From Pseudanabaena sp. FACHB-2040 (GTDB taxonomy: Bacteria > Cyanobacteriota > Cyanobacteriia > Phormidesmidales > Phormidesmidaceae), in contig NZ_JACJQO010000019.1 in the NCBI RefSeq assembly GCF_014696715.1, positions 62,001 through 126,000 on the forward strand: a stretch of 64,000 bases of DNA. Reading direction: 5' to 3'. How positions within the stretch are numbered: position 1 is the first letter of the stretch; each line of letters opens with the position of its first letter. This document shows positions 34,777 to 44,571 of this stretch, one piece after another. The translations under genes and the position numbers were made by a program. Below the pieces are notes generated by a model, which saw nothing but the letters and a program-made list of their open reading frames with translations, ran no database searches and was not told where the DNA came from.

Positions 34777-35763
34777 ATGAATCAATCCACCACCTGGAAT
34801 GGAGCCACTCGCCACCACGACAGCCTCTGGCAGGTGATCCGCAGTTACTGGCAGCTGACCAAGCCCCGCATCATCCCGCTGCTTCTAATTGAAACTGCGG
34901 CCAGCATGCTCGTTGCTGCCCACGGCAGAGTCAACCCTGGGGTGCTGCTGGTAACGCTGCTCACTGGCGCTCTGGCCGCTGCTTCAGCCCAGACGATCAA
35001 CTGCATCTACGACCGGGACATTGACTTCGACATGGAGCGCACCCGGCACCGTCCCTTGCCCTCGGGCCGCATCCAAATTCGAGATGCCCTGCTGTTTGCC
35101 GCTGTTCTGGCAGTGCTCTCTTTTACCCTGCAAACCGTATTTGCCAACCTGCTCAGTGCCAGCCTATCGATGGTCGGGATCGCCGTTTACGTCGGGGTCT
35201 ACACCCACTGGCTGAAGCGGTCATCCCCTCAAAATATCGTCATTGGTGGAGCCGCCGGAGCCATTCCGCCGCTGGTCGGTTGGGCAGCGGTAACAGGTGA
35301 GCTAAGCTGGGCCGCCTGGCTCTTCTTCGCCATTGTCTTCATCTGGACACCGCCCCACTTCTGGGGTCTGGCCATGCTGATCCAGGATGACTACGCCAAA
35401 GTGAATGTGCCTATGATGCCGGTCGTCGTCGGGGATGAGGCCACTGCCAAGCAGATCTGGTACTACACCCTAGTGCTGATCCCGCTGACCCTGATGATGA
35501 CCTACCCCTTGGGTGCAACCGGCGCTTTGTACGCTGGAATTGCGATCGCACTTGGCTGGTTCTTCTTGAAAAAAGCCTGGGCCCTACTCCAGTCCCCCTC
35601 TGATCGGGATCTCGCCAAAGACCTGTTCAAGTACTCAATTTTCTACATGATGCTGCTCTCAGCAGGCATGGTGATCGACAGCCTGCCTCTCACCCACGAC
35701 CTGATGACAGCCCTTACCGGCACCTTCGAAACCCTCGCCAGCGCTCTACCCCAACTGGGCTAG
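34777..35763 (+). CDS. ctaB: Protohaem IX farnesyltransferase (haem O synthase)
   Basis: A 328-residue UbiA-superfamily prenyltransferase that adds farnesyl to haem B, giving haem O. The prenyl-diphosphate-binding motif is [20 protein letters not shown] (near residue 85), and the second conserved loop is [10 protein letters not shown] with [14 protein letters not shown]. About nine helices. It acts directly before CtaA in the pathway. A weak terminator-like hairpin follows at 35856, then the ABC exporter genes on the same strand. Confidence 0.96.
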   Translation: MNQSTTWNGATRHHDSLWQVIRSYWQLTKPRIIPLLLIETAASMLVAAHGRVNPGVLLVTLLTGALAAASAQTINCIYDRDIDFDMERTRHRPLPSGRIQIRDALLFAAVLAVLSFTLQTVFANLLSASLSMVGIAVYVGVYTHWLKRSSPQNIVIGGAAGAIPPLVGWAAVTGELSWAAWLFFAIVFIWTPPHFWGLAMLIQDDYAKVNVPMMPVVVGDEATAKQIWYYTLVLIPLTLMMTYPLGATGALYAGIAIALGWFFLKKAWALLQSPSDRDLAKDLFKYSIFYMMLLSAGMVIDSLPLTHDLMTALTGTFETLASALPQLG

Positions 35764-35819
35764 AGCAACCTGCCCTTCGATTGAAAGACAAGTCAGGATA
35801 CTGCCCTTACAGTTTCCCG

Positions 35820-35930
35820 CATCCACTCATCCACTCCCCCACCCATTCACCTCCCAGCCCTGTGGTCAAAACCTAGGGCTTTTTGCCGCTTCCCTTTTCC
35901 CCACCCCCTGCTCCCCACTCACAAATCTCT
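35820..35930. repeat. CT-rich low-complexity intergenic tract
   Basis: Composed of CCACTCATCCACTCCCCCAC and TTCCCTTTTCCCCACCCCCT-type text, split by a small hairpin (AGCCCT/AGGGCT, 35856-35880, followed by TTTT) that may terminate ctaB. Related to the tracts at 25.04, 33.36, 47.04 and 51.9 kb. Confidence 0.55.
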
Positions 35931-36012
35931 CCCCTACCACCGACCTGGGGATCAGGTTTTGTAGAATAAAGTTGTGTAACGTTCAGAACTTGCTGTTAGC
36001 AGGTCAAGTGGT

Positions 36013-37038
36013 ATGCCTCCGGCTGTTTTGATTGAAAAGCTCAAGAAAAGCTATGGATCGATAGAAGCGGTTAAGGATGTCTCCCTAGCGATCCAGCCAG
36101 GCGAGATCTTTGGCCTGCTAGGCCCCAACGGAGCGGGCAAAACGACAACGATCCGCTGCCTGTGTACCCTGGCCAGCCCCGACGGCGGCAAAATCGAAAT
36201 CAACGGCATCTCAGTTGTAGATGACCCCAAAGTTGCCCGCCAGAGCCTCGGCTACATCGCCCAAGAAGTCGCGCTCGACAAGGTGCTGACAGGCCGAGAA
36301 CTGCTGCAGCTCCAGGCTGATATCTATCACATTCCAAGAAAGGTATCGCGCGATCGCATCCCTCAAATGATCAACCTACTAGAGCTGACAGACTGGGCCG
36401 ACAAAAAGACCGGCACCTACTCTGGCGGCCTAAAAAAGCGGCTAGATCTGGCCCTGGGCCTGCTGCATCAGCCCGAAGTGCTGGTGCTAGATGAACCCAC
36501 CGTCGGCCTCGATATTGAAACCCGCTCCGCCGTTTGGCAGTTCCTGCGCCAGCTCAAAGCCGCTGGCACCACCGTCCTCATTACCAGCCATTACCTAGAG
36601 GAAGTCGATGCACTGGCCGATCGAGTTGCCATCATCGACAACGGAGTTGTGATTGCTGCAGGCACCCCTAACGAGCTGAAAGACCGAATTGGCGGCGATC
36701 GCATTACCCTCCGCATCCGCGAATTCACCCCCGACGACGAAGCCCTCTCAGCCCGGGAAATGCTCACCCAGCTCCCCTTTGTGCAGGAAGTGATTATCAA
36801 CAGCGCCCAGGGCAACTCTCTCAACTTGGTAGTGGAACCTCAGTCTGACGCGCTGCTCTCAGTGCAGCAGACCTTGAAGGAGGCAGGGCTGCCCACCTTT
36901 GGCATTTCTCAGTCGCGACCGAGCCTGGACGATGTGTACCTGGCGGCTACCGGGCGCACCCTGATGGATGCCGAACTGGCTGCTGTGGGCACCCGTAACC
37001 TGAAAAAAGAACGCAAAGAAGCCATGAAAGGCACTTGA
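36013..37038 (+). CDS. ABC-2 exporter ATPase, DrrA-like
   Basis: A 341-residue ABC ATPase. Walker A GPNGAGKTTT (near residue 40), signature YSGGLKKRLDLALGLL, Walker B VLVLDEPTVGLD and H-loop LITSHYLEE are all intact. The C-terminal 110 residues resemble the extension of daunorubicin-resistance (DrrA) ATPases. It pairs with the ABC-2 permease that follows after 107 bases. An exporter directly behind ctaA-ctaB is seen in other cyanobacteria. A -10-like TAGAAT sits at about 35963, so this gene probably also has its own promoter. The exported substrate is unknown. Confidence 0.92.
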   Translation: MPPAVLIEKLKKSYGSIEAVKDVSLAIQPGEIFGLLGPNGAGKTTTIRCLCTLASPDGGKIEINGISVVDDPKVARQSLGYIAQEVALDKVLTGRELLQLQADIYHIPRKVSRDRIPQMINLLELTDWADKKTGTYSGGLKKRLDLALGLLHQPEVLVLDEPTVGLDIETRSAVWQFLRQLKAAGTTVLITSHYLEEVDALADRVAIIDNGVVIAAGTPNELKDRIGGDRITLRIREFTPDDEALSAREMLTQLPFVQEVIINSAQGNSLNLVVEPQSDALLSVQQTLKEAGLPTFGISQSRPSLDDVYLAATGRTLMDAELAAVGTRNLKKERKEAMKGT

Positions 37039-37145
37039 TCCCCAGCTTGATCTTGGCCCTAAGCTTCGAAAACTACCGCTCTTAATTCTGACCACATCCC
37101 TTGAGCCCTCGCCCCTATGGCAAAGCCCTACCCAGGAAATTGATC

Positions 37146-38060
37146 ATGAGTACAACCCTAACCCCCAAATCCTCACCTATCGACAGCCCCGACCTGCGCG
37201 CCTGGAAGTCAGCGCCCGGTGGGGGAGACACCTCCCAGCCTCCCGGCCTGATCTCTGGGGCCTTCCTGCAAGAAACCCTGGCTATGACGCGGCGGCTGTT
37301 TATTCAGCTGCAGCGACGGCCTTCAACCTTGATCGCAGGCGTTATTCAACCGCTGATTTGGCTAGTACTCTTTGGGGCGCTGTTTCAAAATGTGCCCCAG
37401 GGCCTGTTTGGTGAAAGCCGCAATTATGGCCAGTTTCTGGCGGCGGGCATCATCGTCTTTACGGCCTTTGGCGGTGCGCTCAATGCAGGTCTGCCGGTTA
37501 TGTTTGACCGGGAATTTGGCTTTCTCAACCGCTTTTTGGTGGCCCCGCTGGCCTCTCGCTACTCGATTGTGGTCGCCTCAGCCGTTTTTATTGCAGCCTT
37601 GAGCATCGTCCAAACGGCAGCGGTAATCACCCTAAGCGCCTTTCTAGGAGCCGGATGGCCTGATCCGCTGGGCCTGGCCCTAGTGGTGCTGATCGTGCTG
37701 ACCCTGGTTCTAGGAGTCACGGCACTGAGCTTGGGGCTGACCTTTGCCCTGCCAGGCCACATTGAGCTGATTGCGGTCATATTTGTAACCAACCTGCCGC
37801 TGCTGTTTGCTAGCACAGCCCTGGTTCCCCTAGACTTTATGCCTGGCTGGCTGCAGGTCGTTGCTAGTCTCAACCCTTTGACCTACGCTATTGAGCCAAT
37901 TCGGTATCTCTATCTCCACCCAGACTGGTCTTTGGGTAGTGTTGTGCTGCTGTCACCCTGGGGGAGCGTTTCTTTAGGGGTATGTTTAGCAGTTTTGATC
38001 GGCTTCAGTGCGATCGCACTGCTGGCTATCCAGCCTTTACTGCGCCGCCGCATTGCTTAG
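37146..38060 (+). CDS. ABC-2 type exporter permease, DrrB-like
   Basis: A 304-residue membrane protein with six predicted helices. Residues 1-45 are a polar Pro/Ser-rich cytoplasmic tail; the first helix is near STLIAGVIQPLIWLVLFGAL. The ABC-2 signature region is near FVTNLPLLFASTALVPLDFM and LNPLTYAIEPIRYLYL. I prefer ATG 37146 (MSTTLTPKSS) over TTG 37101. It forms a half-transporter pair with the preceding ATPase. Confidence 0.9.
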   Translation: MSTTLTPKSSPIDSPDLRAWKSAPGGGDTSQPPGLISGAFLQETLAMTRRLFIQLQRRPSTLIAGVIQPLIWLVLFGALFQNVPQGLFGESRNYGQFLAAGIIVFTAFGGALNAGLPVMFDREFGFLNRFLVAPLASRYSIVVASAVFIAALSIVQTAAVITLSAFLGAGWPDPLGLALVVLIVLTLVLGVTALSLGLTFALPGHIELIAVIFVTNLPLLFASTALVPLDFMPGWLQVVASLNPLTYAIEPIRYLYLHPDWSLGSVVLLSPWGSVSLGVCLAVLIGFSAIALLAIQPLLRRRIA

Positions 38061-38217
38061 ACAACGAGTCGGGGAGCTATCGGGTATTCTCCGGTATCGC
38101 TGTTCCAAGATTTGTTTGTTATAGTCGGGAACGTACTCTGCATCTAAAGCGTCAAGCTTCTAAGATGCCTGCGCGTGCGTCCTGTACCCGTAGTTCAGTA
38201 GTGTCAAGGAGTGTTCC

Positions 38218-38574
38218 ATGGCCTGCTTATCAAAGCTTAAAGTCGCCTTGATGGCAGCAGTTGCTGTTTCAGGATTTGTCAGCCTGAGTCCTGCAATCGC
38301 CCAAACCGCCCAAGATAGTGACGTTGGCACCGCCAACACGCTCAACCCCAACCAGGGCTTTCCTTCCTCCGATGCAGGAGCGGATCTGCTCACCGATCCA
38401 ATGGGTCCAATGGAGCTAATCCATCGGGCTGTTCTGATGAATAACATGAGCCTGACCGAATTCCGGCAGCAGCAGCAGCAGCGGATCTCAGACGAAGCTA
38501 GCAGCTTCCGGCAACTTCAGCAGGAAGCCCTACGACGACAGCCTGCGGCAACTGCCGAAGAGACCGCTAACTAA
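38218..38574 (+). CDS. Small exported protein, conserved hypothetical
   Basis: A 118-residue protein with a clear signal peptide (MACLSKLKVALMAAVAVSGF, cleavage after AIAQ near residue 29). The mature part is hydrophilic, with a Gln-rich helical segment (LTEFRQQQQQRISDEASSFR) that could form a coiled coil. AAGGAG lies 7 bases before the ATG. It is followed by a strong terminator at 38664. Probably periplasmic; function unknown. Confidence 0.7.
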   Translation: MACLSKLKVALMAAVAVSGFVSLSPAIAQTAQDSDVGTANTLNPNQGFPSSDAGADLLTDPMGPMELIHRAVLMNNMSLTEFRQQQQQRISDEASSFRQLQQEALRRQPAATAEETAN

Positions 38575-38663
38575 GCTAAGCAGATTAACTCGGCTAAAGC
38601 CCCTTTGGCCCAGCTGCTATCTAGCTTCTAGCCGCTGATCTTCCCAGTTTAATTACTCACCAG

Positions 38664-38697
38664 AAAGCGAGGTCACCGTGAAAGAAGACCTCGCTTT
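38664..38697 (+). terminator. Rho-independent terminator after the small exported protein
   Basis: An 11-bp perfect stem AAAGCGAGGTC / GACCTCGCTTT, 12-base loop, then a run of T to 38701. Confidence 0.92.
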
Positions 38698-38824
38698 TTT
38701 TATGCACTCAGAGTCGTGGGCAACTGTCTCAATCCTGGAGCCCACTGGGCACTATGGGTTAGCCAAGCTTATTTCCTGCTCCCGCAGCCTAGGCTGCGGT
38801 TTACCCAGCCCGGAGATCCGCTGC

Positions 38825-40627
38825 ATGATCGTTAAAGCGTCTAAACTCTGGCCTTTCCAGAAGGCTCGTTCAGCTCAGGCTGTCTTGCCGAACTCTCTGA
38901 AACTCTGCCGGGACTGGTTTCAGCGATGCAGCATCGGCCAAAAAATTTACCTGGGGTATGGATGCGCTCTGGCCATTGCAGTAACAGGAATTACGGGTGG
39001 GCTCTTGCTGGGGCGACAAGCCTATGGGCTAGTTGAGCAGCGCCGCGAAGATGTGCTGCAAGAAGTCTCACTCATCGGCCAGTTTCAGGTCCAGCTCTCT
39101 CACCTACGCCTGCATCGGCAAAAGCTCACTGGAGCCAGCTTAAGCCCCCAAGACCTTCCTAACACGGTGGCGCTACTGAGGGAGCACTCATTCGAGGCCA
39201 AGGCGGTGTGGGCCAATCTGAAAGAGAGCTATCTAGATCAGCACGTGCTGGAATCGGAGGAGGAAACTCGGCTGCTCAAGCAGCTGATAGAGCACTACGA
39301 CACCACCTTAAATCAGTACGTCCAGCAAACTGGGGAGGAACTCGATCTCATTGAAGCAGCGCTACCCAACCCATCCACCCCGGCACAACTGCAGGCGGCT
39401 CTACTCAGCCCTGAAGACCGCCAGCTCGACCAGCAGCTAGAAGCACTCACGGAAGATCTAGAAGCGCTGCAGGCAGTCGCAATGGCAGAACAGGCCGTCG
39501 CGACTGCCGACCTGAAACAGGCCCAGGTCACTCTATTGCTGGTGCTGCTAGCGAGCCTTGGGCTGTCGGCTGCGATCGCATCTCTACTAGCCCGCGCCAT
39601 CAGCCGTGCGATCGCCCAACCCATCAATGAAGTCAGCAGCGTCGCTCGTCGAGTCACGGAAGAGGGCGACTTTAACCTGCGGGCAGCCGTTTCTACCCAG
39701 GATGAAACCGCTGTGCTAGCTACCGCGCTGAATCACCTGATTGAGCGCGTCAAGCAGCTGCTTGACGCGCAGGAAGTTGCCACCCAGCAGCGGCTGATGC
39801 AGAACGAGAAGATGTCTAGCCTGGGTCAGATGGTCGCAGGCGTTGCCCACGAAATCAATAATCCGGTCAACTTTATCTACGGCAATCTGCGCCACATCGA
39901 AACCTACAGCACCGACCTGCTGGCGCTGATCCACACCTTTGAAACGTCGGTGTCGCCGCTGCCGCTTTCGGTGGAGGAAAAAGCCGAGGACATCGACCTG
40001 CCTTTTCTCGAAACCGATCTGCCCAAGCTGCTGCAGTCTATGAGGGTTGGAGCCGAGCGCACCCGTCAAATTGTCCTCAGCTTAAAAAACTTCTCCCACC
40101 TAGATGAGGGCAAGGCCTACCCAGTCGATCTGCACGAATGTCTCGACAGTACGCTGCTAATCCTCAATAACCGCACGAAAAAAGGGGTTTCGATCGTTCG
40201 CAGCTACGGAGATATTCCGGCGGTAGAAGGCTATGCGGGGAGCCTGTATCAGGTCTTTATGAACCTGCTTGTCAATGCCCTCGATGCGTTGGAGGAGCAC
40301 CCGCCCCAGAAGCCAGAAATCATCATCAAAACCGACTGCACTGAAGATGGCACCGTGCGGGTGCAGGTGCTAGACAATGGGCCCGGGATTTCCCCAGTCC
40401 ACCTATCTCATATTTTTGAGACATTTTTCACCACCAAGCCTGCCGGGGTAGGTACCGGCCTTGGCCTTGCTATTACCCGCCAAATCATTGAAGAAAAACA
40501 CGGGGGCCACCTCTCTTGCAAATCTGCTCCAGGTCAGGGAACCGAATTTACGCTTGAGCTGCCAATTCGCCGCACCCCAGAAACGAAAACTAGCCCCGCC
40601 AGAGAATTGAGCCAATCTGGCCTTTAA
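38825..40627 (+). CDS. Membrane sensor histidine kinase (HAMP-HisKA-HATPase)
   Basis: A 600-residue kinase. Helix 1 is near residue 45 (ALAIAVTGITGGLLLG). It is followed by a roughly 190-residue helical sensor of four-helix-bundle type, helix 2 (LLLVLLASLGLSAAIASLLA), HAMP, and a HisKA domain with the His near residue 341 (KMSSLGQMVAGVAHEINNP). The HATPase has NLLVNALDALEEH, VLDNGPGIS and GVGTGLGLAITRQII. The HEINNP form places it with the NtrB/ThkA-like subgroup. The open frame begins at GTG 38678, inside the preceding terminator hairpin. ATG 38825 has GGAG 9 bases upstream and avoids that conflict. Confidence 0.88.
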   Translation: MIVKASKLWPFQKARSAQAVLPNSLKLCRDWFQRCSIGQKIYLGYGCALAIAVTGITGGLLLGRQAYGLVEQRREDVLQEVSLIGQFQVQLSHLRLHRQKLTGASLSPQDLPNTVALLREHSFEAKAVWANLKESYLDQHVLESEEETRLLKQLIEHYDTTLNQYVQQTGEELDLIEAALPNPSTPAQLQAALLSPEDRQLDQQLEALTEDLEALQAVAMAEQAVATADLKQAQVTLLLVLLASLGLSAAIASLLARAISRAIAQPINEVSSVARRVTEEGDFNLRAAVSTQDETAVLATALNHLIERVKQLLDAQEVATQQRLMQNEKMSSLGQMVAGVAHEINNPVNFIYGNLRHIETYSTDLLALIHTFETSVSPLPLSVEEKAEDIDLPFLETDLPKLLQSMRVGAERTRQIVLSLKNFSHLDEGKAYPVDLHECLDSTLLILNNRTKKGVSIVRSYGDIPAVEGYAGSLYQVFMNLLVNALDALEEHPPQKPEIIIKTDCTEDGTVRVQVLDNGPGISPVHLSHIFETFFTTKPAGVGTGLGLAITRQIIEEKHGGHLSCKSAPGQGTEFTLELPIRRTPETKTSPARELSQSGL

Positions 40628-40748
40628 CCGCCAATTTTGAAGAACTAGAGTAATCTTGGGACTTTCATCAACCTTTACGAAATGTCTCATGGCAGAATCG
40701 ATAGGTACACTGTCAGTAACGTGACGTTTTAGCCCATTCGGTTTTGCG

Positions 40749-43700
40749 ATGACGGCAGCTATTCCCACCCTCTCTACTCAGTACGACCCCTCTGTTGCAG
40801 AAGCCAAGTGGCAGCAAAAGTGGGAAGAACAGCAGGTTTTCAAGGCTAACCCTGACCAGGGCGGCGATCCTTACTGCGTCGTTATCCCCCCGCCCAACGT
40901 CACGGGCAGCCTGCACATGGGCCACGCCTTTGAAAATGCTCTGATTGACACCCTAGTGCGCTACCACCGCATGCTGGGCCGCAACACGCTCTGGCTGCCG
41001 GGGACTGACCATGCCAGCATTGCCGTACAGACAATTTTGGAGCGAGAGTTGCGATCGCAAGGCAAGTCCCGCGACGACGTGGGCCGCGAGCAGTTTCTAG
41101 AGCGGGCCTGGGCTTGGAAGGAAGAGTCGGGCGGCACCATTGTCAACCAGCTGCGCAAGCTGGGCGTGTCTGCAGACTGGAGCCGCGAGCGCTTCACGCT
41201 GGACGAGGGCCTATCGGCTGCCGTTTCCAAAGCTTTTAATCAGCTTTATGAAGAGGAATTGATCTACCGGGGCAACTACCTGGTGAACTGGTGCCCTGCC
41301 AGCCAGTCTGCTGTATCAGACCTAGAGGTAGAAAACAAAGAGGTTGACGGCAACCTCTGGCACTTCCGCTACCCACTCACCGACGGCTCTGGCTCTGTCG
41401 AAGTTGCTACCACTCGCCCTGAGACCATGTTGGGCGATACAGCGGTGGCCGTGAACCCCGACGATGAGCGCTACCGCCATCTGGTGGGCAAGACGCTGAG
41501 ACTGCCGATCATGGACCGGGAGATCCCGATCATTGCAGATGAGTATGTCGATGCCGCCTTTGGAACGGGCTGTGTGAAGGTAACCCCAGCCCACGACCCC
41601 AACGATTTTGAGATGGGCAAGCGCCACAACCTGCCCTTCATCAACATCATGAACAAAGATGGGTCGATGAATGAAAACGCTGGTCCCTTTCAGGGTCTAG
41701 ATCGCTTCGATGCTCGCAAAGCCGTGGTGCAGCGGCTGGAGGAAGACGGCGTGCTGGTGCGGGTAGAAGATTACCGCCACACGGTACCCTTTAGCGATCG
41801 CGGCAAAGTTGCGATCGAGCCTCTGCTCTCAACCCAGTGGTTTGTCAAAATTCGCCCGCTGGCTGAAAATGCCTTAGATTTTCTTGATAACCAGCGCTCA
41901 CCCCGCTTTGTGCCCGAACGCTGGACTAAGGTTTATCGTGACTGGCTGGTGAGCCTGAAGGACTGGTGCATCTCCCGGCAGCTCTGGTGGGGCCACCAGA
42001 TCCCGGCCTGGTATGCCGTCAGCGAAACCGAGGGCACCATTACCGACAACACGCCTTTCTTTGTAGCCCAGAGTGAGTCCGAGGCCCGCGCCAAAGCCGT
42101 TGAGCAGTTTGGGCCAGAGGTGGTGCTGCAGCAAGACCCCGACGTGCTCGACACTTGGTTTTCCTCCGGTCTATGGCCCTTTTCGACGATGGGCTGGCCT
42201 GATGAAACCAGCAAAGACTTCCAGACCTATTACCCCACCACTACCCTGGTCACCGGGTTCGACATCATCTTCTTCTGGGTCGCCCGCATGACTATGATGG
42301 CCGGGCACTTTACCAACACCATGCCCTTTGAGACGGTCTACATTCACGGACTGGTGCGGGATGAAAACAACAAGAAAATGTCGAAGTCAGCCAACAACGG
42401 CATCGACCCGCTGCTGCTGATCAATAAGTACGGCACCGATGCCCTGCGCTATACCCTAGTGCGAGAAGTGGCCGGCGCGGGTCAAGACATTCGTTTGGAG
42501 TACGATCGCAAAACCGACGAGTCGATCGCTGTCGAAGCCTCCCGCAACTTCACCAATAAGCTCTGGAACGCCTCTCGTTTTGTAATGATGAACCTGGAGG
42601 GCAAGACCCCAGCCCAGCTAGGTCAGCCCGACCCAGGTAGCCTGGAGCTAGCCGACCGCTGGATTCTCTCTCGCTTTAACCAGGTCGTGCAAAAGGTGCG
42701 CGGCTACCTGGGTAACTACGGTATGGGAGAAGCCGCCAAGGAACTGTATGACTTTATTTGGGGCGATTTCTGTGATTGGTATATCGAGCTGGTCAAGCCC
42801 CGGCTGCAGGCAAAGGGTTCCTCCAAACTGACCGCCCAGCAAACCCTGGCCTTTGTGCTAGAGGGCATCTTAAAGCTGCTGCACCCCTTCATGCCCCACA
42901 TCACTGAAGAGCTTTGGCATACTCTGACCCAAACTGGGGACAATGAATTTCTCGCAGTGCAGCTCTACCCGGCTGTTATGGCTGACCAAATTGACCCGTC
43001 GCTAGAAGAGCAGTTTGAGCTGTTAATCGGTACCATTCGGACGATCCGCAATCTTCGGGCAGAGGCTGGAATCAAGCCTGGTGCGCGCATTGAGACCATT
43101 CTCAAGACGGAAAACCCAGAAGAGCGCAGAATCTTGCTGGCCACCGAAACCTACATCCGCGACACCGCTAAAGTAGAAAAGCTAACCATTGAGGGGGAGG
43201 CTCCACCCGCACTGCCAGCCTCAGAAGAGGTTCCTGAAAGCGATATCAAAGCAGTTGCCGCAGAAGTCAGCGACTTCTGGACCACCCTACAGCCCCTAGC
43301 TTATCTAAGTAAGTTCTTTAGCAGTATTCGGCGGCCGGCTCTGACCTTGCTGCTGCTGTTTGGTCTGCTGATGGTGTTCCTTATGCTCAGCTCTCTGTTT
43401 AGCAGCATTGAGCTTATTCCAGGGCTAGCAAGTCTGCTCCGACTGGTGGGCGTGGGCTATACGCTCTGGTTTACTAGCCGCTATCTGCTCAAGGCTGAAA
43501 AGCGTCAGCGGGTTTGGGGCAGCGTTGACCATTGGCGGCGGGAAGTTTTGGGCGAGCCCCGAGCGCTACCCGCAGCTGCTGAGCCTAAGCTGATTAAGGC
43601 CGCTGAACCTACCCTCTTGCTACCCCCCGCAGGCGCAAATGAGGCCAGCAACGGTAGGCAGAAGCCACCACAAGTGCCCCAACAACAGCTGTTTGCCGGG

Positions 43701-43943
43701 GTAGTTGGGACAGTTCAAGTGCTGATTCCGCTGACGGGCTATGTTGACGTTGAGGCCCTGCGAGCCAAGCTCGAAAAAGACCTCGGCAAGGTCGAGGTGG
43801 AAATTAAGGCACTCTCAGGCCGCCTGAGCAATGCTGGCTTTGTCGATAAAGCTCCGGCAGAGGTGGTCCAGGGCGCTCGCGATGCGCTGGCTGAAGCTCA
43901 GAAGCAGGCAGAGATTCTGCAGGAGCGGCTGGCGTTGCTGTAA
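40749..43943 (+). CDS. valS: Valyl-tRNA synthetase with inserted CAAD membrane domain
   Basis: A 1064-residue class I synthetase. The HIGH-type motif is [20 protein letters not shown] (near residue 50) and the KMSKS motif is [13 protein letters not shown] (near 542); the editing CP1 domain lies between. Between the anticodon-binding domain and the C-terminal coiled coil is an insertion of about 165 residues (815-980). It contains two transmembrane helices ([20 protein letters not shown] and a second ending [10 protein letters not shown]) and a Pro/Ala-rich linker. This matches the CAAD domain described in cyanobacterial synthetases, which tethers the enzyme to thylakoid membranes. The tRNA-binding coiled coil resumes at 981. 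Confidence 0.96.
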   Translation: MTAAIPTLSTQYDPSVAEAKWQQKWEEQQVFKANPDQGGDPYCVVIPPPNVTGSLHMGHAFENALIDTLVRYHRMLGRNTLWLPGTDHASIAVQTILERELRSQGKSRDDVGREQFLERAWAWKEESGGTIVNQLRKLGVSADWSRERFTLDEGLSAAVSKAFNQLYEEELIYRGNYLVNWCPASQSAVSDLEVENKEVDGNLWHFRYPLTDGSGSVEVATTRPETMLGDTAVAVNPDDERYRHLVGKTLRLPIMDREIPIIADEYVDAAFGTGCVKVTPAHDPNDFEMGKRHNLPFINIMNKDGSMNENAGPFQGLDRFDARKAVVQRLEEDGVLVRVEDYRHTVPFSDRGKVAIEPLLSTQWFVKIRPLAENALDFLDNQRSPRFVPERWTKVYRDWLVSLKDWCISRQLWWGHQIPAWYAVSETEGTITDNTPFFVAQSESEARAKAVEQFGPEVVLQQDPDVLDTWFSSGLWPFSTMGWPDETSKDFQTYYPTTTLVTGFDIIFFWVARMTMMAGHFTNTMPFETVYIHGLVRDENNKKMSKSANNGIDPLLLINKYGTDALRYTLVREVAGAGQDIRLEYDRKTDESIAVEASRNFTNKLWNASRFVMMNLEGKTPAQLGQPDPGSLELADRWILSRFNQVVQKVRGYLGNYGMGEAAKELYDFIWGDFCDWYIELVKPRLQAKGSSKLTAQQTLAFVLEGILKLLHPFMPHITEELWHTLTQTGDNEFLAVQLYPAVMADQIDPSLEEQFELLIGTIRTIRNLRAEAGIKPGARIETILKTENPEERRILLATETYIRDTAKVEKLTIEGEAPPALPASEEVPESDIKAVAAEVSDFWTTLQPLAYLSKFFSSIRRPALTLLLLFGLLMVFLMLSSLFSSIELIPGLASLLRLVGVGYTLWFTSRYLLKAEKRQRVWGSVDHWRREVLGEPRALPAAAEPKLIKAAEPTLLLPPAGANEASNGRQKPPQVPQQQLFAGVVGTVQVLIPLTGYVDVEALRAKLEKDLGKVEVEIKALSGRLSNAGFVDKAPAEVVQGARDALAEAQKQAEILQERLALL

Positions 43944-43952
43944 GGGTGAGAA

Positions 43953-43984
43953 TTGGATGGGCACACTTTGCTTTGCCCATCCAA
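43953..43984. terminator. Hairpin between convergent valS and TPR genes
   Basis: An 11-bp perfect stem TTGGATGGGCA / TGCCCATCCAA with a 10-base loop CACTTTGCTT, 10 bases after the valS stop. It lacks a T tract on either strand, so termination is uncertain; it may protect the mRNA 3' end. Confidence 0.5.
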
Positions 43985-44001
43985 CCGGCGCTGCTGTAAA
44001 T

Positions 44002-44403
44002 CTAAACTGTTCGGCTGTCGGCGAACAGTTTGCCGGTTACCCAGACGTCTTCTCGGGCATGGAGGTAGAGCGGATCGGCGTGCAGCGCGATCGCACGCTC
44101 ATAGGAAGCCAACGCATTGCCATGGGCCCCCATCTCTGCCAGGAGCTTACCCCGGTTAAACCAGGCTTGGTGATAGGTTGGGTTGAGAGCCACTGCTTTG
44201 TCGTAGGCGGCTAGAGCTTCGGCATGGCGATTGAGGCCGCCCAAGGCATTGGCCCGGTTATTCCAGGCGGTGCAGTAGCTAGGGGTCAGTGCGATCGCAC
44301 GATCAAACGCCTCCACGGCAGCCGTAAACTGACCGCTCTCGCAGAGGGTGCAACCGTGGCTATTCCAGGTTTCTGCAGTATGCTCATGATCAAATAGGGG
44401 CAT
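44002..44403 (-). CDS. TPR-repeat protein
   Basis: A 133-residue protein made almost entirely of three tetratricopeptide repeats: WNSHGCTLCESGQFTAAVEA, WNNRANALGGLNRHAEALAA and WFNRGKLLAEMGAHGNALAS, each followed by the FDRAIAL/YDKAVAL-type second helix. The start at ATG 44403 (MPLFDHEHTAETWNSHG) is preferred to the frame opening at 44541, which adds 46 unlikely residues. TPR domains mediate protein binding. The gene is divergent from the glycosyltransferase. Confidence 0.8.
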   Translation of the reverse strand: MPLFDHEHTAETWNSHGCTLCESGQFTAAVEAFDRAIALTPSYCTAWNNRANALGGLNRHAEALAAYDKAVALNPTYHQAWFNRGKLLAEMGAHGNALASYERAIALHADPLYLHAREDVWVTGKLFADSRTV

Positions 44404-44571
44404 CGGGGTAAACTCACGCTCATAGGGGAACAGCTTTAATTGTGAACGCTCTGCCGAGGGCAGACAGCCGGGAGGGCCGCCCCTTAGAGTGTGGGTATTA
44501 GCCCGCCCAGCTAACCCCAACGAAGGACAGAGCCCCTGCAATTTAGCTGTGCAATCTACCTGGAGGGCACC

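Noticed and set aside
44440-44571. GC-rich leader before the glycosyltransferase containing CCCAGCTAACCCC, like the 3' end of a c-di-AMP riboswitch
   Set aside because: Only this short block fits; the GGGGGAACC and GGGTGAA core elements of that riboswitch class are absent.
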